From Deltaproteobacteria bacterium (GTDB lineage: Bacteria; Myxococcota_A; Polyangia; Haliangiales; Haliangiaceae): a stretch of 64,000 nucleotides of DNA. The stretch covers positions 1 to 64,000 of the forward strand of contig JAIOQA010000090.1 of NCBI GenBank assembly GCA_021413675.1, written 5' to 3'. How positions within the stretch are numbered: position 1 is the first letter of the stretch; each line of letters opens with the position of its first letter. Positions 34,041 through 43,985 of the stretch are shown one piece after another. Both the position numbers and the translations under genes were made by a program. The notes beneath the pieces were generated by a model. The model made no database searches. It was not told the origin of the DNA and was given only the letters and a program-made list of their open reading frames with translations.

Positions 34041-34742
34041 ATGCACCGCACCGCCCTCGTCGTCCTCGCGCTGACCGGCTGCGCGAGCAACACCGCCGAC
34101 ACGCCCGACGCGACGCCCGCCGTCGACGCCGCGCCCGACCTGCGCGGCGCGCGCTACTGCGAGATCTTGCTCGGCACGATCGCCGCGTCGACCGTCGAGG
34201 TGAAGGTCTACAACACCGTCGGCCTCAACGACTGCCCGGACGCGGCGTGGTCGGCGATCGACCAGGCGGCCCTCAAGGCCGACACCGGCGCCGATCTCGT
34301 GATCCTCAACGGCCCGCGCTACTGGATGATCACGTCAGCCGCGGGCTCGACGCTCATCGATCCGACGGTGCGCAGCCTGGGCGGCATCGACATGCGCCAG
34401 GCCGGCGCGATCTCGATCCCGCTGGCGGAGATCTCGACCTCGCAGATGCCCTACACGCCGCGGACGATCATGCGCGACTCGCAGTTCCTGTTCGCGCGCG
34501 GCGGCTCGGTGTTCGAGCTGACCGCCCCCGACGGGCACGTCTACACGATGCAGTCGTACAGCGTGCAGGACCATCCGCAGACCGAGGCGACCTTGCCGGA
34601 CCTCGGCGCTGCGCTGACCCTGCCGAGCGGCTGGAGCTTCGCGACCCGCACCCTCGACGCCGACCTCACCGTGACCGCGGTCGACCAGCGCGCCACCGTG
34701 GTGGCCGACGACTACCGCAACACGTACCTGCAGTCGCGTTGA
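34041..34742 (+). CDS. lipoprotein of a conserved unknown family
   Basis: 233 residues. The signal MHRTALVVLALTGC gives lipid Cys14, then an Asp/Ala/Pro linker. The body has YCEILLGTIAASTVEVKVYN, then LNDCPDAAWSAIDQAALKAD, and later MQSYSVQDHPQTEATLPDLG, with LPSGWSFATRTLDADLTVTA near the end. I recognise this as a conserved secreted family of unknown role. The divergent TetR and the palindromic operator suggest it is induced by a small molecule. Confidence 0.7.
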   Translation: MHRTALVVLALTGCASNTADTPDATPAVDAAPDLRGARYCEILLGTIAASTVEVKVYNTVGLNDCPDAAWSAIDQAALKADTGADLVILNGPRYWMITSAAGSTLIDPTVRSLGGIDMRQAGAISIPLAEISTSQMPYTPRTIMRDSQFLFARGGSVFELTAPDGHVYTMQSYSVQDHPQTEATLPDLGAALTLPSGWSFATRTLDADLTVTAVDQRATVVADDYRNTYLQSR

Positions 34743-34760
34743 TCCGTCCGCCGCGCGGGC

Positions 34761-35714
34761 TCACCACAACCGTCGCAGCTCGCGCACGCCGCGCCCGGTC
34801 TTGGCGCGCAGGAGCGCGCGCAGCGTGACGCCGTCGCCGTAGCCGACCGCGGCGGCGATCTCGTCGAGGGATTCGTCGCTGGTCTGCAGCCGGTGCACCG
34901 CCTGCTCGACCCGCAGGTCGCGCACGAACGACACCGGCGACGCGCCCAGCACCGCGCGCACCCGGCGCTCGATCGTCCGCTCGCTCGCGCCGACCGCCCG
35001 GGCCGCCGCCGCCATCGAGAACCCCGCGAGGTTCGCGCGCGCCCAGCGCTCGAACCGCACGACGATCGGGTCGGCGTGCGCGAGGTGATCGCTCATCGCG
35101 TACACCGACTGCGACGGCCGCGCATCGTAGAGCAGGTGACGCGCGACGCTCTCGGCCAGCGCCGGGCTGCGGCGGCGCACGTGCCACAGCGCCAGATCGA
35201 GGTGCGCGAGCGCGGTGCCGGCGGTGACCACGCGCTTGCTCTCGATCAGCATCTGCGTGTCGTCGAGCCGCGCCTTCGGGAACCGCTCGCGGAAGAACGG
35301 CGCCAGCCACCAGGTCGTGGTCGCGTCGCGATCGTCGAGCAGCCCGGCGGCGCCCAGCACGAAGGTCGCGGTACACGCGGCGGTGACCAGCGTGCCCGCG
35401 CGGGCCCACGCCGCGAGCGCGGCGCAGCCGTCGACGATGTCGGGCCGGGTCAGCGCCGCCGCGATCGTCTCCGGGGTCTTGCAGCCCATCGCCGGCACGA
35501 CGACGACATCTGGGCGCGTGCGCGGCAGCGGCGCGACCGGGATGCCGAAGCCCTGGTGGCTGCGCACCTTGCGACGGGTGCCGATCAGCGTCCCCGCGCC
35601 GTGCGCCCACGGCCGCTCGCGCGGGGCCAGCGCCGCCGCGGTCTCGAAGGTGTCGACGATCGCAGACAGCCCGGTGTCGAAGACGTCGTCGAACACGAGG
35701 ACATGGATGCCCAT
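34761..35714 (-). CDS. AraC-type regulator with a GATase1/DJ-1-like N-terminal domain (GlxA-type)
   Basis: 317 residues from the ATG at 35714. The N-terminal half (MGIHVLVFDDVFDTGLSAIV ... VVVVPAMGCKTPETI ... LVTAACTATFVLGAAGLLDD) is a DJ-1/PfpI-like fold with the reactive-Cys region, as in GlxA- and FtrA-type regulators. The C-terminal part has two AraC helix-turn-helix units (FSMAAAARAVGASERTIERR and SLDEIAAAVGYGDGVTLRAL). It senses an unknown metabolite. It is divergent from a small monooxygenase-fold gene that could be its target. Confidence 0.88.
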   Translation of the reverse strand: MGIHVLVFDDVFDTGLSAIVDTFETAAALAPRERPWAHGAGTLIGTRRKVRSHQGFGIPVAPLPRTRPDVVVVPAMGCKTPETIAAALTRPDIVDGCAALAAWARAGTLVTAACTATFVLGAAGLLDDRDATTTWWLAPFFRERFPKARLDDTQMLIESKRVVTAGTALAHLDLALWHVRRRSPALAESVARHLLYDARPSQSVYAMSDHLAHADPIVVRFERWARANLAGFSMAAAARAVGASERTIERRVRAVLGASPVSFVRDLRVEQAVHRLQTSDESLDEIAAAVGYGDGVTLRALLRAKTGRGVRELRRLW

Positions 35715-35819
35715 GGCGGAATTAGTATCATTGTTGTCGTTTCCGCCTCCAGCCAAAGCCGCCGGTCGTGCGTACCGTCTCGCCACACCAGGTCGCACGC
35801 GCGACCGGAAAGGCTCCCG

Positions 35820-36122
35820 ATGTCCAAGACTCCCGTCGCCATCTTCGCCCGCCTCGTCGCCAAGCCCGGCAAGGAGGAGGAGGTCGCCGCGTTCCTCGCC
35901 GGCGCCCTGCCCCTCGCCCAGGCCGAGCCGCGCACCACCGTGTGGTTCGCGATCCGGCTCAGCAAGAGCGACTTCGGCATCTTCGACGCGTTCCCCGACG
36001 CGGCCGGGCGCCAGGCCCACCTCGACGGGCCGATCGCGGCCGCGCTCATGGCCAAGGCCGGCGAGCTGCTCGCGGCGCCGCCGAGCATCGAGCTCGTCGA
36101 CGTGCTCGCGGCCAAGCTGTAG
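35820..36122 (+). CDS. small ABM-fold (antibiotic biosynthesis monooxygenase-like) protein
   Basis: 100 residues. It opens with PVAIFARLVAKPGKEEEVAA and then has the pattern PRTTVWFAIRLSKSDFGIFD ... RQAHLDGPIAAALMAKAGEL, as in the small quinol or ABM-type monooxygenases. Its neighbour is the divergent GlxA-type regulator, a common pairing for such enzymes. A hairpin pair follows the stop. The substrate is unknown. Confidence 0.78.
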   Translation: MSKTPVAIFARLVAKPGKEEEVAAFLAGALPLAQAEPRTTVWFAIRLSKSDFGIFDAFPDAAGRQAHLDGPIAAALMAKAGELLAAPPSIELVDVLAAKL

Positions 36123-36153
36123 TCGCGCCCGAGGACGCGCGCCGAAAACGCGC

Positions 36154-36180
36154 GCGGGGCGCCGGTTCAGGGCGCCCCGC
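36154..36180. terminator. strong hairpin between two convergent genes
   Basis: GCGGGGCGCC and GGCGCCCCGC are perfect 10-bp arms around a 7-nt loop between the stops of the ABM and RTX genes. A second stem (GCGCGC / GCGCGC) lies just before. There is no T-run; probably a bidirectional terminator. Confidence 0.5.
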
Positions 36181-36207
36181 AGCGTCGCGCTTGCGCGCGT
36201 CAGGTGA

Positions 36208-37908
36208 CTACAGCTCGCAGTTCGCGACCGTGCCCACGCTCGAGTCGAGCAGGATGTCGGCGTCGCCGAGCCCGCAGTCGACGTCGTCCGCGCCGGCGTT
36301 GCCGTCGATGACGTCGTCGCCGGCCAGGCCGGTGATGGTGTCGACGCCCGCGCCACCCTCGATCTGGTTGTCGAAGGCGTTGCCGGTCAGCGCGTCGTCG
36401 CCGGCGCCGCCGGTCAGGTTCTCGACGTCGGTGAAGATCGTGTCGCCCTCGCTGGCCTCACCGCTGCCCGTCGCGCCGTCCATCACGACCGTGAGGTCGT
36501 TGGTGCGCGCCGAGTAGTTGACGGTGTCGGTGCCCGCGCCACCGTGCATCGCGTCGGCGCCGCTGGTCGCGCTGCCCTCGTCGAAGACGTCGTCGCCGGC
36601 GTCGCCGTTGAGCGTGTCGATGCCCGCGCCGCCCTTGAGCGTGTCGTTGCCGACGCCGCCGGAGATCGTGTCCGCGCCCGCGCCGCCGTCGAAGACGTTG
36701 TCGCTGGCCGAGCCGACGATCGTGTCGCCGCCGCCACCGCCGATGCCGTTCTCGACGTCGTTGACGACCTTGTCGAGCTCGAGCGCCTCGCCGTCGTTGG
36801 CCGTGGTGTCGAGGTTGATCGTGACCGCGTTCGAGCGGCCGGAGTAATCGACGGTGTCGGTGCCGGCGCCGCCGTTCATCGTGTCCGCGCCGTTCGAGGC
36901 CGCGCCCTCGTCGAAGGTGTCGTTGCCGGCGTCGCCGTTGAGCGTGTCGGCGCCCGCGAGACCCGCGAGGGTGTCGTTGCCCGTGCCGCCCGACGGCGTG
37001 TCCGCGCCGGTGCTGCCGGTGAGGTCGTCGTCACCGAGGCCGCCCTTCACGGCCTCGACGTCGGTCTTGATGTCGTCGGTCTCGCTGGCCGCGCCGTCGT
37101 CGGCGGTGCCGTCGATCGTCACGGTCACGGCCGCGGTGCGCAGCGAGTAGTCGACGGTGTCGGTGCCGGCGCCACCGTTGAAGGTGTCGGCGCCATCGGC
37201 CGCGGTGCCGTTGGTGAAGGTGTCGTTGCCGTCATTGCCGTAGAACGTGTCGTCGCCAGCGCCGCCGCGCAGCGTGTCGTCGCCGGCGCCGCCGTAGACC
37301 GTGACCGCGGCCGTGGAGGTCGCGCCGGTGGTCGCGCTGCCCGCGGCCGAGAACGTGTCGTTGCCGTCCGACAGGGTCGCGACGAAGGTCTCGACGTTGG
37401 CGAACGCGATGTCCTTGAGCGTGTCGGCGTTGATCGTGATGCCGCTGGCGCCGAACACGAAGGCGTCGACGGCCTTGCTGCCGCGGATCTTGAGCGCGTC
37501 GGTGCCGCCGCCGAGGTCGACGTCGACGCCGACCGCGCCGGTGACGCCGGGGGCGAACGTGCCGCCCATGTAATCGAGGATCAGGGTCTCGGCGCCGCCG
37601 GAGCCGGTCACGACCAGCTTCTTCAGCGTGGTCGAGGTCGCGCCGCCGCAGGAGTAGCCGTTCACGACCACGAGGCCGGCGGACGACTTGTTGACCAGCG
37701 CGACGTCGCCGGTGGCGAGCGCGAGGGTCGCCACACCGGTGCCCGACACGAAGCTGCACTGTGCGCTCAGATCGGTCAGGCCCTCGGTGACCTCCTCGAT
37801 GCCCTGAACATCGCCGGGCTCGTCGATGGGCGGAGCACCTTCGACGGCGCATCCGGTCGCGAGGACCAGAGGCCAGAGGATGCGACTTACGAAACTGAGA
37901 TTCTTCAC
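36208..37908 (-). CDS. lipoprotein with RTX-type calcium-binding repeats
   Basis: 566 residues from a GTG at 37908, with AAGGAG 8 bp upstream. The signal RILWPLVLATGC ends in a lipobox (Cys about residue 20). After a conserved start (GIEEVTEGLTDLSAQCSFVS) the body is a run of RTX nonapeptides such as GGAGDDTLRGGAGDDTF, with many GGxGxDx loops that fold only with calcium. RTX proteins usually leave by type I secretion, but this has a lipoprotein signal, so it is probably anchored to the surface. It is a paralogue of the next gene upstream and follows it in tandem. Confidence 0.85.
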   Translation of the reverse strand: MKNLSFVSRILWPLVLATGCAVEGAPPIDEPGDVQGIEEVTEGLTDLSAQCSFVSGTGVATLALATGDVALVNKSSAGLVVVNGYSCGGATSTTLKKLVVTGSGGAETLILDYMGGTFAPGVTGAVGVDVDLGGGTDALKIRGSKAVDAFVFGASGITINADTLKDIAFANVETFVATLSDGNDTFSAAGSATTGATSTAAVTVYGGAGDDTLRGGAGDDTFYGNDGNDTFTNGTAADGADTFNGGAGTDTVDYSLRTAAVTVTIDGTADDGAASETDDIKTDVEAVKGGLGDDDLTGSTGADTPSGGTGNDTLAGLAGADTLNGDAGNDTFDEGAASNGADTMNGGAGTDTVDYSGRSNAVTINLDTTANDGEALELDKVVNDVENGIGGGGGDTIVGSASDNVFDGGAGADTISGGVGNDTLKGGAGIDTLNGDAGDDVFDEGSATSGADAMHGGAGTDTVNYSARTNDLTVVMDGATGSGEASEGDTIFTDVENLTGGAGDDALTGNAFDNQIEGGAGVDTITGLAGDDVIDGNAGADDVDCGLGDADILLDSSVGTVANCEL

Positions 37909-37999
37909 GGCGTGGCTCCTTGGGACGGGGGGTGTAGTGACGATCCGGTTCGTCCGCTCCGGCGCGTTCTGAAGGGGTGACCGCGTCTGCGGCGCCACG

Positions 38000-39688
38000 T
38001 CACAGCTCGCAGCTGGCGATCGTCGCGCTCGCGTCGAGCGCGATGTCCGCGTCGCCGGTGCCGCAGTCGAGATCGTCGGTGCCGCCGCCGCCATCGAGGA
38101 CGTCATCGCCGCCGAGCCCGCGCAGGGTGTCCGCGCCGACCCCGCCCTCGAGCAGGTTGTCGCCGGCGTTGCCGGTGAGCGCGTCGTCGCCGTCGCCGCC
38201 GTGCAGCTCCTCGACGTCGGTGGCGATCGTGTCGCCCTCGCTGGCCTCGCCACTCGCGGAGGCGCCGTCCATCACGACCACGAGATCGTTGGTGCGCGCA
38301 CCGTAGTCGACGCGATCGATCCCGGCGCCGCCGTGGATCGCATCGGCGCCGCTGGCCGCGCTGCCCTCGTCGAAGCGATCGTCGCCGGCGTCGCCGCCGA
38401 GGGTGTCGCTGCCGACCCCGCCGACGATCGTGTCGTTGCCGGCCCCGCCGCTGATCGTGTCGTTGCCGGGACCACCCTCGAGGGTGTCGTTGCCGACCCC
38501 GCCGGTGAGGGTGTCGCCCGCGCTGCCGCCGATCACGTGCTCGACATCGAGGCCGACCTTGTCGCCCTCGAGCGCCTGGCCGTCATCGGCGATGGCATCG
38601 ATCGTCACCGCGACCGCGATCGCGCGACCGGCGTAGGTCACCGTGTCGGTGCCGGCGCCGCCGGAGAGCACGTCGGCGCCGCTGGTGGCGGCGCCCTCGT
38701 CGAGCGTGTCGTCGCCGGCGTCGCCGTTGAGGGTGTCGTTGCCGAGGCCGCCCACCAGCGTGTCGGCGCCCGCGCCGCCGGATAGCGTGTCGGCGCTGGC
38801 GCTGCCGGTGAGCGAGTCGTCGCCGAGCCCGCCCTTGACGACCTCGACGTCGCCGCCGATGTCATCGTCCTCGCCGGCCGCGCCGTCGTTCGCCGTGCCA
38901 TCGATCGCGACGGTGACCGCCGCGGCCCGCGCGCCGTAGTCCATCGTGTCGATGCCCGCGCCGCCGCTGACCACATCGCCGCCATCGGCGCTCGGGCCGC
39001 CGACGAACGTGTCGTTGCCGTTGCCGCCGTAATAGATGTCGGCGCCCGCGCCGCCGCGGAGCGTGTCGTCGCCCTCGCCGCCGTAGAGCGTGAGCACGCC
39101 AGCGAAGGCCGCGCCGGTCGCCGCGTTGCCCGCGCCCGACAGCTGATCGTTGCCGTCGCCGCCGTTGATGACGAAGGTCTCGACGCCGATCGCGGTGACG
39201 TCGGCGAACCCGTCGGTGTTGATCGCGAAGCCGCTGGCGCCGATCGTGTAGCTGTCGGCGGTGGTCGCGCCGATGATCTTGAGCGCGTCGGTGCCGCCGC
39301 CGAGGTCCACGGTGACCCCCGGTCCGGAGGCGGCGCCGATCGCGAACAACCCGCCGGAGTAGTCGAGGATCAGCGTCTCGGGGCCCGCCGATCCCTCCGT
39401 GACCGCGATGCGCTTCACCGTGGCCGCCGTGGCCGTGCCACACGGGAAGCCGTTGATCGTCAGCGCGGTGCCCGCCTTCACGATCAGCGCGGTGTCGCCG
39501 TTGTCGAGGGTGAGCGTCAGCACGCCGGTGCCGGCGGTGAAGCCGCACTGCGCGGTCAGATCGGTGAGCGCCTCATCGGCCTCCTCGATGCCGTCGATGC
39601 CGCGCGGCACCGCGGCCGATCCCGGGGCGACGCACGCGATGCCGAGCGCGATCCCGCTCACGACGAACACCCGGGTGATCGCGATCAT
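38000..39688 (-). CDS. second RTX-type calcium-binding lipoprotein (paralogue)
   Basis: 562 residues from the ATG at 39688. The signal MIAITRVFVVSGIALGIAC gives lipid Cys19. The conserved start (GIEEADEALTDLTAQCGFTA) matches the neighbouring protein, then comes an RTX region with GGEGDDTLRGGAGADIYY, GGAGNDTIVGGVGSDTLG and so on. It ends in the same Cys-Glu-Leu tail as the first (ATIASCEL against GTVANCEL), so the two arose by duplication. Function unknown; a calcium-stiffened surface layer or adhesin is plausible. Confidence 0.85.
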   Translation of the reverse strand: MIAITRVFVVSGIALGIACVAPGSAAVPRGIDGIEEADEALTDLTAQCGFTAGTGVLTLTLDNGDTALIVKAGTALTINGFPCGTATAATVKRIAVTEGSAGPETLILDYSGGLFAIGAASGPGVTVDLGGGTDALKIIGATTADSYTIGASGFAINTDGFADVTAIGVETFVINGGDGNDQLSGAGNAATGAAFAGVLTLYGGEGDDTLRGGAGADIYYGGNGNDTFVGGPSADGGDVVSGGAGIDTMDYGARAAAVTVAIDGTANDGAAGEDDDIGGDVEVVKGGLGDDSLTGSASADTLSGGAGADTLVGGLGNDTLNGDAGDDTLDEGAATSGADVLSGGAGTDTVTYAGRAIAVAVTIDAIADDGQALEGDKVGLDVEHVIGGSAGDTLTGGVGNDTLEGGPGNDTISGGAGNDTIVGGVGSDTLGGDAGDDRFDEGSAASGADAIHGGAGIDRVDYGARTNDLVVVMDGASASGEASEGDTIATDVEELHGGDGDDALTGNAGDNLLEGGVGADTLRGLGGDDVLDGGGGTDDLDCGTGDADIALDASATIASCEL

Positions 39689-39773
39689 CACCCTGCGAGA
39701 TCGACCGGGGCAGCCCGTCGTGTAGGTGGGCGTGTGGCTCAAGTTCGCGGCCGCGCGGTCGAACTTCCACGTC

Positions 39774-41042
39774 ATGCATCGCGTGCGCCGAGCGCTCCCT
39801 GTCGCCCTGATCGTGTTCGCGGCCTCGACCGCTCATGCCTACACGGTCAAGACGACCTCCACCGGCGCGCCCGTGCACTGGGCGACCGGCGACGTGACGC
39901 TGACGCTCGCGTTCACGCCGGCCCCGGCCGGCGTCGATGTCGTGCGCGCGACCGCGGCGGCGAACGACGGGCTCGCGACCTGGCAGGCGGCGCTCGACGG
40001 CACCGGCGTGACGCTCATGACCGAGCCCGGGACCGCGGGCACCGATCACACCGACGGCGTCGACAGCGTGCGCTGGGCGCTCACCGCCGACGATCCGAAC
40101 ATCGAGAAGGGCGTGCTCGCGCTGACGTTCGTCGCGTACCAGTCGGGGAGCGGCGAGATCACCGACGCCGACATCGTCATGAACGGGGTCGACTTCGCGT
40201 GGGCCACCGATCCGACCGCGTGCACGACCCGCTACGACGTCGCCAGCGCGCTGACCCACGAGTTCGGGCACGCGCTCGGGCTCGCCCACGCGCTCGGCCA
40301 CCCCGAGGCCACGATGTTCGCCACCGCCGAGCCGTGCGAGATCAGCAAGCGCGATCTCGCCGCCGATGATGTCGACGGGATCGACGAGCTGTATCGCCCG
40401 ACGACGCCGCCGCCCCAGCCCGGGACCTGCGCCGCGGGCTCGGCGAAGGGGACCGCGAGCACCGCGCTCGTCGTGCTGGCGATCGTGATCCTGCGCCGCC
40501 GACGCGCGCGCGCCGCGGTGGTCGCGACCGCCATGACCGCGGTCGTCCTCGCCGGCGCGCCGGCCGACGCCGCCACGCTGCGCCAGCTGACGCTGGTCGA
40601 TCTCGCCGACAGCGCCGACCTCGTGATCCGCGGCCGGGTCGTCGCGACCGCGGTCTCCGACGATGGCCAGCTGGCGACCGACAGCGCGATCCTCGTGGAC
40701 GAGTGCGTCGCCGGGTCGTGCCCGATCGCGCTCACCGTGCGGCGCCGCGGCGGCGAGCGCGATGGCCGCGGCCTGTGGGTCGACGGCGAGGCGACGCTCG
40801 CGCCGGGCACCGAGGTCGTGCTCTACCTGCGCGCCGACACGCGCGGCCACCTCCGCGTCCTCGGCGGCGTGCAGGGCGCGCTGCGGATCGTGCGCGTGCA
40901 GGGCGTGCCGTACGCGGTCCGGGATCTGCGCGGCCACCAGGTGCTGGTCGGTGACGCCTGGCAGGCGGGTGATGTCGAGGTGCTCGATCTGGCGGCAGTG
41001 CGGCAGTCGGTCGCGCGCGCCATCGCCCCGGCGGCGCGGTGA
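39774..41042 (+). CDS. matrixin-type metalloprotease with sorting tail, read through into a second exported domain
   Basis: 422 residues from the ATG at 39774. The signal is VALIVFAASTAHA. Zinc motif HEFGHALGLAHALGH (His162) marks a matrixin-type (MMP-like) protease; the body starts YTVKTTSTGAPVHWATGDVT. A MYXO-CTERM-like tail follows: CAAGSAKG, a hydrophobic helix, then RRRRAR. The frame then continues into MTAVVLAGAPADAATLRQLT, a fresh signal peptide, and a domain that looks separate (VDLADSADLVIRGRVV). The inner ATG (40533) carries an ATGA whose TGA is one frame away, so a 1-bp indel may have fused two genes. Confidence 0.8.
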   Translation: MHRVRRALPVALIVFAASTAHAYTVKTTSTGAPVHWATGDVTLTLAFTPAPAGVDVVRATAAANDGLATWQAALDGTGVTLMTEPGTAGTDHTDGVDSVRWALTADDPNIEKGVLALTFVAYQSGSGEITDADIVMNGVDFAWATDPTACTTRYDVASALTHEFGHALGLAHALGHPEATMFATAEPCEISKRDLAADDVDGIDELYRPTTPPPQPGTCAAGSAKGTASTALVVLAIVILRRRRARAAVVATAMTAVVLAGAPADAATLRQLTLVDLADSADLVIRGRVVATAVSDDGQLATDSAILVDECVAGSCPIALTVRRRGGERDGRGLWVDGEATLAPGTEVVLYLRADTRGHLRVLGGVQGALRIVRVQGVPYAVRDLRGHQVLVGDAWQAGDVEVLDLAAVRQSVARAIAPAAR

Positions 41043-41045
41043 CCG

Positions 41046-41381
41046 ATGCGGGCGAGGTCTCACATCGCTGAACGAGCGCGCGGGATCCGCTGGATCGTGC
41101 TCGCGCTCGCGCTGAGCACCGGCTGCACGACCGGCGCGGCCGGCGCACCGTGCATCCGCCACAGCGACTGCGCGGTCAGCCTGACCTGCGGTCTCGACGG
41201 GTTCTGCGCGGTGCCCCCCGACGCGCCGAGCCCCGATGGCGGGATCGACGCGGTCAGCATTCCGGATCTCGCCGATGCGCAGGAAGACGCGGCGCCCGAC
41301 GCGACGCCTGATGCGAGACCCGACGCGGCGCCTGACGCGCAGGCGACACCGAACGCCGACGCGGGGATCGATGCGTTCTGA
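41046..41381 (+). CDS. small Cys-rich lipoprotein
   Basis: 111 residues. The signal IRWIVLALALSTGC ends in a lipobox. A short Cys motif (CIRHSDCAVSLTCGLDGFC) is followed by an Ala/Asp/Pro-rich tail with repeats such as DATPDARPDAAPDAQ. The Cys pattern is like the small extracellular domains common in myxobacterial surface lipoproteins. It begins 3 bp after the matrixin stop, so it is co-transcribed. No function is assigned. Confidence 0.62.
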   Translation: MRARSHIAERARGIRWIVLALALSTGCTTGAAGAPCIRHSDCAVSLTCGLDGFCAVPPDAPSPDGGIDAVSIPDLADAQEDAAPDATPDARPDAAPDAQATPNADAGIDAF

Positions 41382-41503
41382 CCCCGTGCGCTGCGAGGAA
41401 CTCGCAGGGCGGCTGATGATTTCTCACGCCCCGCAGCCAACATGCCCCCCGCGCCCTCTCACGCCCCTTGCCTGGCGAGCCGTCGGTCACGGACCATGAG
41501 CCC

Positions 41504-43912
41504 GTGACCCGCGCCGGCACACCGCAGCTCGAGGAACAGCGGCTCGGCGCGCTCTACGAGTACGGGATCCTCGACTCGGACACCGACCCCGTGTTCGACG
41601 GGATCACCATGCTCGCGACGCACATCGCCGCGACGCCCATCGCGCTGATCTCGCTGGTCGATCGCGATCGCCAGTGGTTCAAGTCGCGGGTCGGCCTCGA
41701 CGTGAGCGAGACCGATCGCGAGTCGTCGTTCTGCGCGCACGCGGTGTACTGCGAGTCATTCCTCGAGGTCGAGGACACCGCGACCGATCCACGCTTCAGC
41801 ACCAACCCACTCGTCCTCGGACCGCCGCACATCCGGTTCTACGCCGGCGCGCCGCTGCGCACCGGCGACGGCTTCGTCCTCGGCACGCTCTGCGTGATCG
41901 ATCGCGTCCCCCGCCGGCTGACCGCGGAACAGCGGCAGAGCCTCGAGCTGCTCGCGGCGCAGGCGATGAGGCTCCTCGAGCTGCGCCGGCAAGAGCGGCT
42001 GCTGACGATCGAGCAGGCCGCGCTCGTGACCCACCGCCGGTTCTTCGAGCTCACGCTCGATCTGCAGTGCACGATCGACCGGAACCTGGTCTTCGGCGAG
42101 CTCAACCCGGCCTGGGAGGCCGTGCTCGGCTGGACCCGCGACGAGCTGCGCTCGCGCCCGCTGCCCGAGTGGATCCACCCCGACGATCGCGCGCGGACCC
42201 TGGACGAGGCCGCGCGCATGATGCGCCACCACGACGGGACCGCGAACTTCGAGAACCGCTACCTGCACAAGGATGGGCGCTGGATCCCGCTGGCGTGGGT
42301 CGCGTCGGTCGCCGATGGCATCTGCTTCGGGACCGCGCGCGACGTCTCGGCCTACCAGGCGCGCCAGGCCGAGATCACCGAGCGCGAGGCCCGGCTGCGC
42401 GCCCTCTTCGACGGCATGGTCGAGGGCGTCGTGATGCAGAACCAGGGCGGCGCGATCGTGACGTGCAACGCCGCCGCCGAGCAGCTGCTGGGCCTGACGC
42501 GCGCGCAGATGATGGGCGTGACGTCGGTCGATCCGCGCTGGGCCGCGGTCCGCGAGGACGGCTCGCCCTACCCCGGCGACGATCACCCGTCGATGATCAC
42601 GCTCCGCACCGGCGAGCCGATCACCGGCGGGATCCTCGGCATCCGCAAGCCGAACGGGCAGCGGGCCTGGCTGAGCGTCAACACCCGCCCGCTGGTGCGG
42701 CCCGGCGAGGCCGCGCCGTACGCGGTGATCGCCACGTTCCGCGACGTGACCGCGGAGCGCGCGGCCGCCCAGCTCGCCGCGCGCACGCTCCGCCAGGAGC
42801 GGCTGATCACCACCGGCACGCTGGCCGCCGGCGTCGGCCACGAGATCAACAGCCCGCTCGCCTACGCCCTGACCAACATCGATCTGGCGCTCGAGGAGGC
42901 CCGGCGAATCGCCGCGGCGGTGCCGGCCATCCCGATGCACGCGCTGACCGAATCGCTGCGCGACGCGCGCGAGGGCGCCGAACGGATCCGCGGCATCCTG
43001 CGCGGGCTGCGCGCGCTGGTCCGCGCCGATGGTGCGCCGGTGCCGACCGCGGTCGCGCCGATCGTCGACACCGCGATCGACATGGCGATGCACGAGCTGC
43101 GGCCGCGCGCGACCGTCGTCAAGGCGCTGGCGCCGACCCCGTCGGTGCTCGCCGACGAGTCGCGCCTGACCCAGGTGCTGGTCAACCTGCTGATCAACGC
43201 GGCGCAGGCGTTCACGACCAGCGACGCCTCGGTCAACCAGGTGGTGATCCGCTCGCAGACCATCGGAGATCAGCTCGAGCTCGCGATCACGGACAACGGG
43301 CCGGGCATCGCCCCCGACGTGCTGCCGCGCATCTACGATCCGTTCTTCACCACGCGCCCGGTCGGCCAGGGCGTGGGGCTCGGCCTGTCGATCTGCCACA
43401 ACATCGTGACCACGCTCGACGGTCAGCTGACCTGCGAGAGCGAGCTCGGCCGCGGCACCACCTTCCGCGTCCGCCTGCCGCTGGCGCCCGCGGTGCTCGT
43501 CGAGCCGCCGCCGCCCAAGGCCAGCCGCGAGCCGCGCGGCCGGGTGCTCATCGTCGACGACGATCCCACGGTGTTGCGCGCGCTCACCCGCTCGCTGCAG
43601 GCCGAGCACGTGGTCGTCGCGAAGGAGGATCCGCGCGCCGCGCTGGCCCTGATCGAGGCCGGCGAGTGGTTCGACGTGGTGTTCTGCGATCTGATGATGC
43701 CGCACATGACCGGCCGCGACCTGTTCCAGCGCGTCCACGAGACCGCGCCGGCGCAGGCCGATCGGTTCGTGTTCATCAGCGGCGGTGTGCTGCAGGACGA
43801 GCTCACGCAGTTCCTCGAGCAGGTGCCCAACGAGCGGCTCGAGAAGCCGTTCAGCCTGCAGAACATGCGCGGCATCGCGCGGCGCTTCGTCGAGACCCCG
43901 CGCGGGTTCTGA
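41504..43912 (+). CDS. hybrid sensor kinase (GAF-PAS-PAS-HisKA-HATPase-REC)
   Basis: 802 residues from the GTG at 41504; a TTG at 41468 is an alternative. A GAF domain (about 15-165) opens with [20 protein letters not shown]. Two PAS domains (about 180-285 and 300-410) lead to HisKA with His in [20 protein letters not shown], an ATPase domain with [10 protein letters not shown] and [12 protein letters not shown], and a receiver with [13 protein letters not shown]. It is soluble. Signal and partner are unknown; the chemoreceptor-like gene follows. Confidence 0.9.
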   Translation: MTRAGTPQLEEQRLGALYEYGILDSDTDPVFDGITMLATHIAATPIALISLVDRDRQWFKSRVGLDVSETDRESSFCAHAVYCESFLEVEDTATDPRFSTNPLVLGPPHIRFYAGAPLRTGDGFVLGTLCVIDRVPRRLTAEQRQSLELLAAQAMRLLELRRQERLLTIEQAALVTHRRFFELTLDLQCTIDRNLVFGELNPAWEAVLGWTRDELRSRPLPEWIHPDDRARTLDEAARMMRHHDGTANFENRYLHKDGRWIPLAWVASVADGICFGTARDVSAYQARQAEITEREARLRALFDGMVEGVVMQNQGGAIVTCNAAAEQLLGLTRAQMMGVTSVDPRWAAVREDGSPYPGDDHPSMITLRTGEPITGGILGIRKPNGQRAWLSVNTRPLVRPGEAAPYAVIATFRDVTAERAAAQLAARTLRQERLITTGTLAAGVGHEINSPLAYALTNIDLALEEARRIAAAVPAIPMHALTESLRDAREGAERIRGILRGLRALVRADGAPVPTAVAPIVDTAIDMAMHELRPRATVVKALAPTPSVLADESRLTQVLVNLLINAAQAFTTSDASVNQVVIRSQTIGDQLELAITDNGPGIAPDVLPRIYDPFFTTRPVGQGVGLGLSICHNIVTTLDGQLTCESELGRGTTFRVRLPLAPAVLVEPPPPKASREPRGRVLIVDDDPTVLRALTRSLQAEHVVVAKEDPRAALALIEAGEWFDVVFCDLMMPHMTGRDLFQRVHETAPAQADRFVFISGGVLQDELTQFLEQVPNERLEKPFSLQNMRGIARRFVETPRGF

Positions 43913-43985
43913 CGCCCACGCCCGCGAGGTGGCGTGTCGCCCTCAACGCCGGCCCGGCTCGGTCGACCTCTTGGGGAAAGCTCCC

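Noticed and set aside
36300-39200. Regular short DNA repeats that might look like a CRISPR array
   Set aside because: They are coding repeats of RTX nonapeptides, with no fixed-length spacers and no cas genes.
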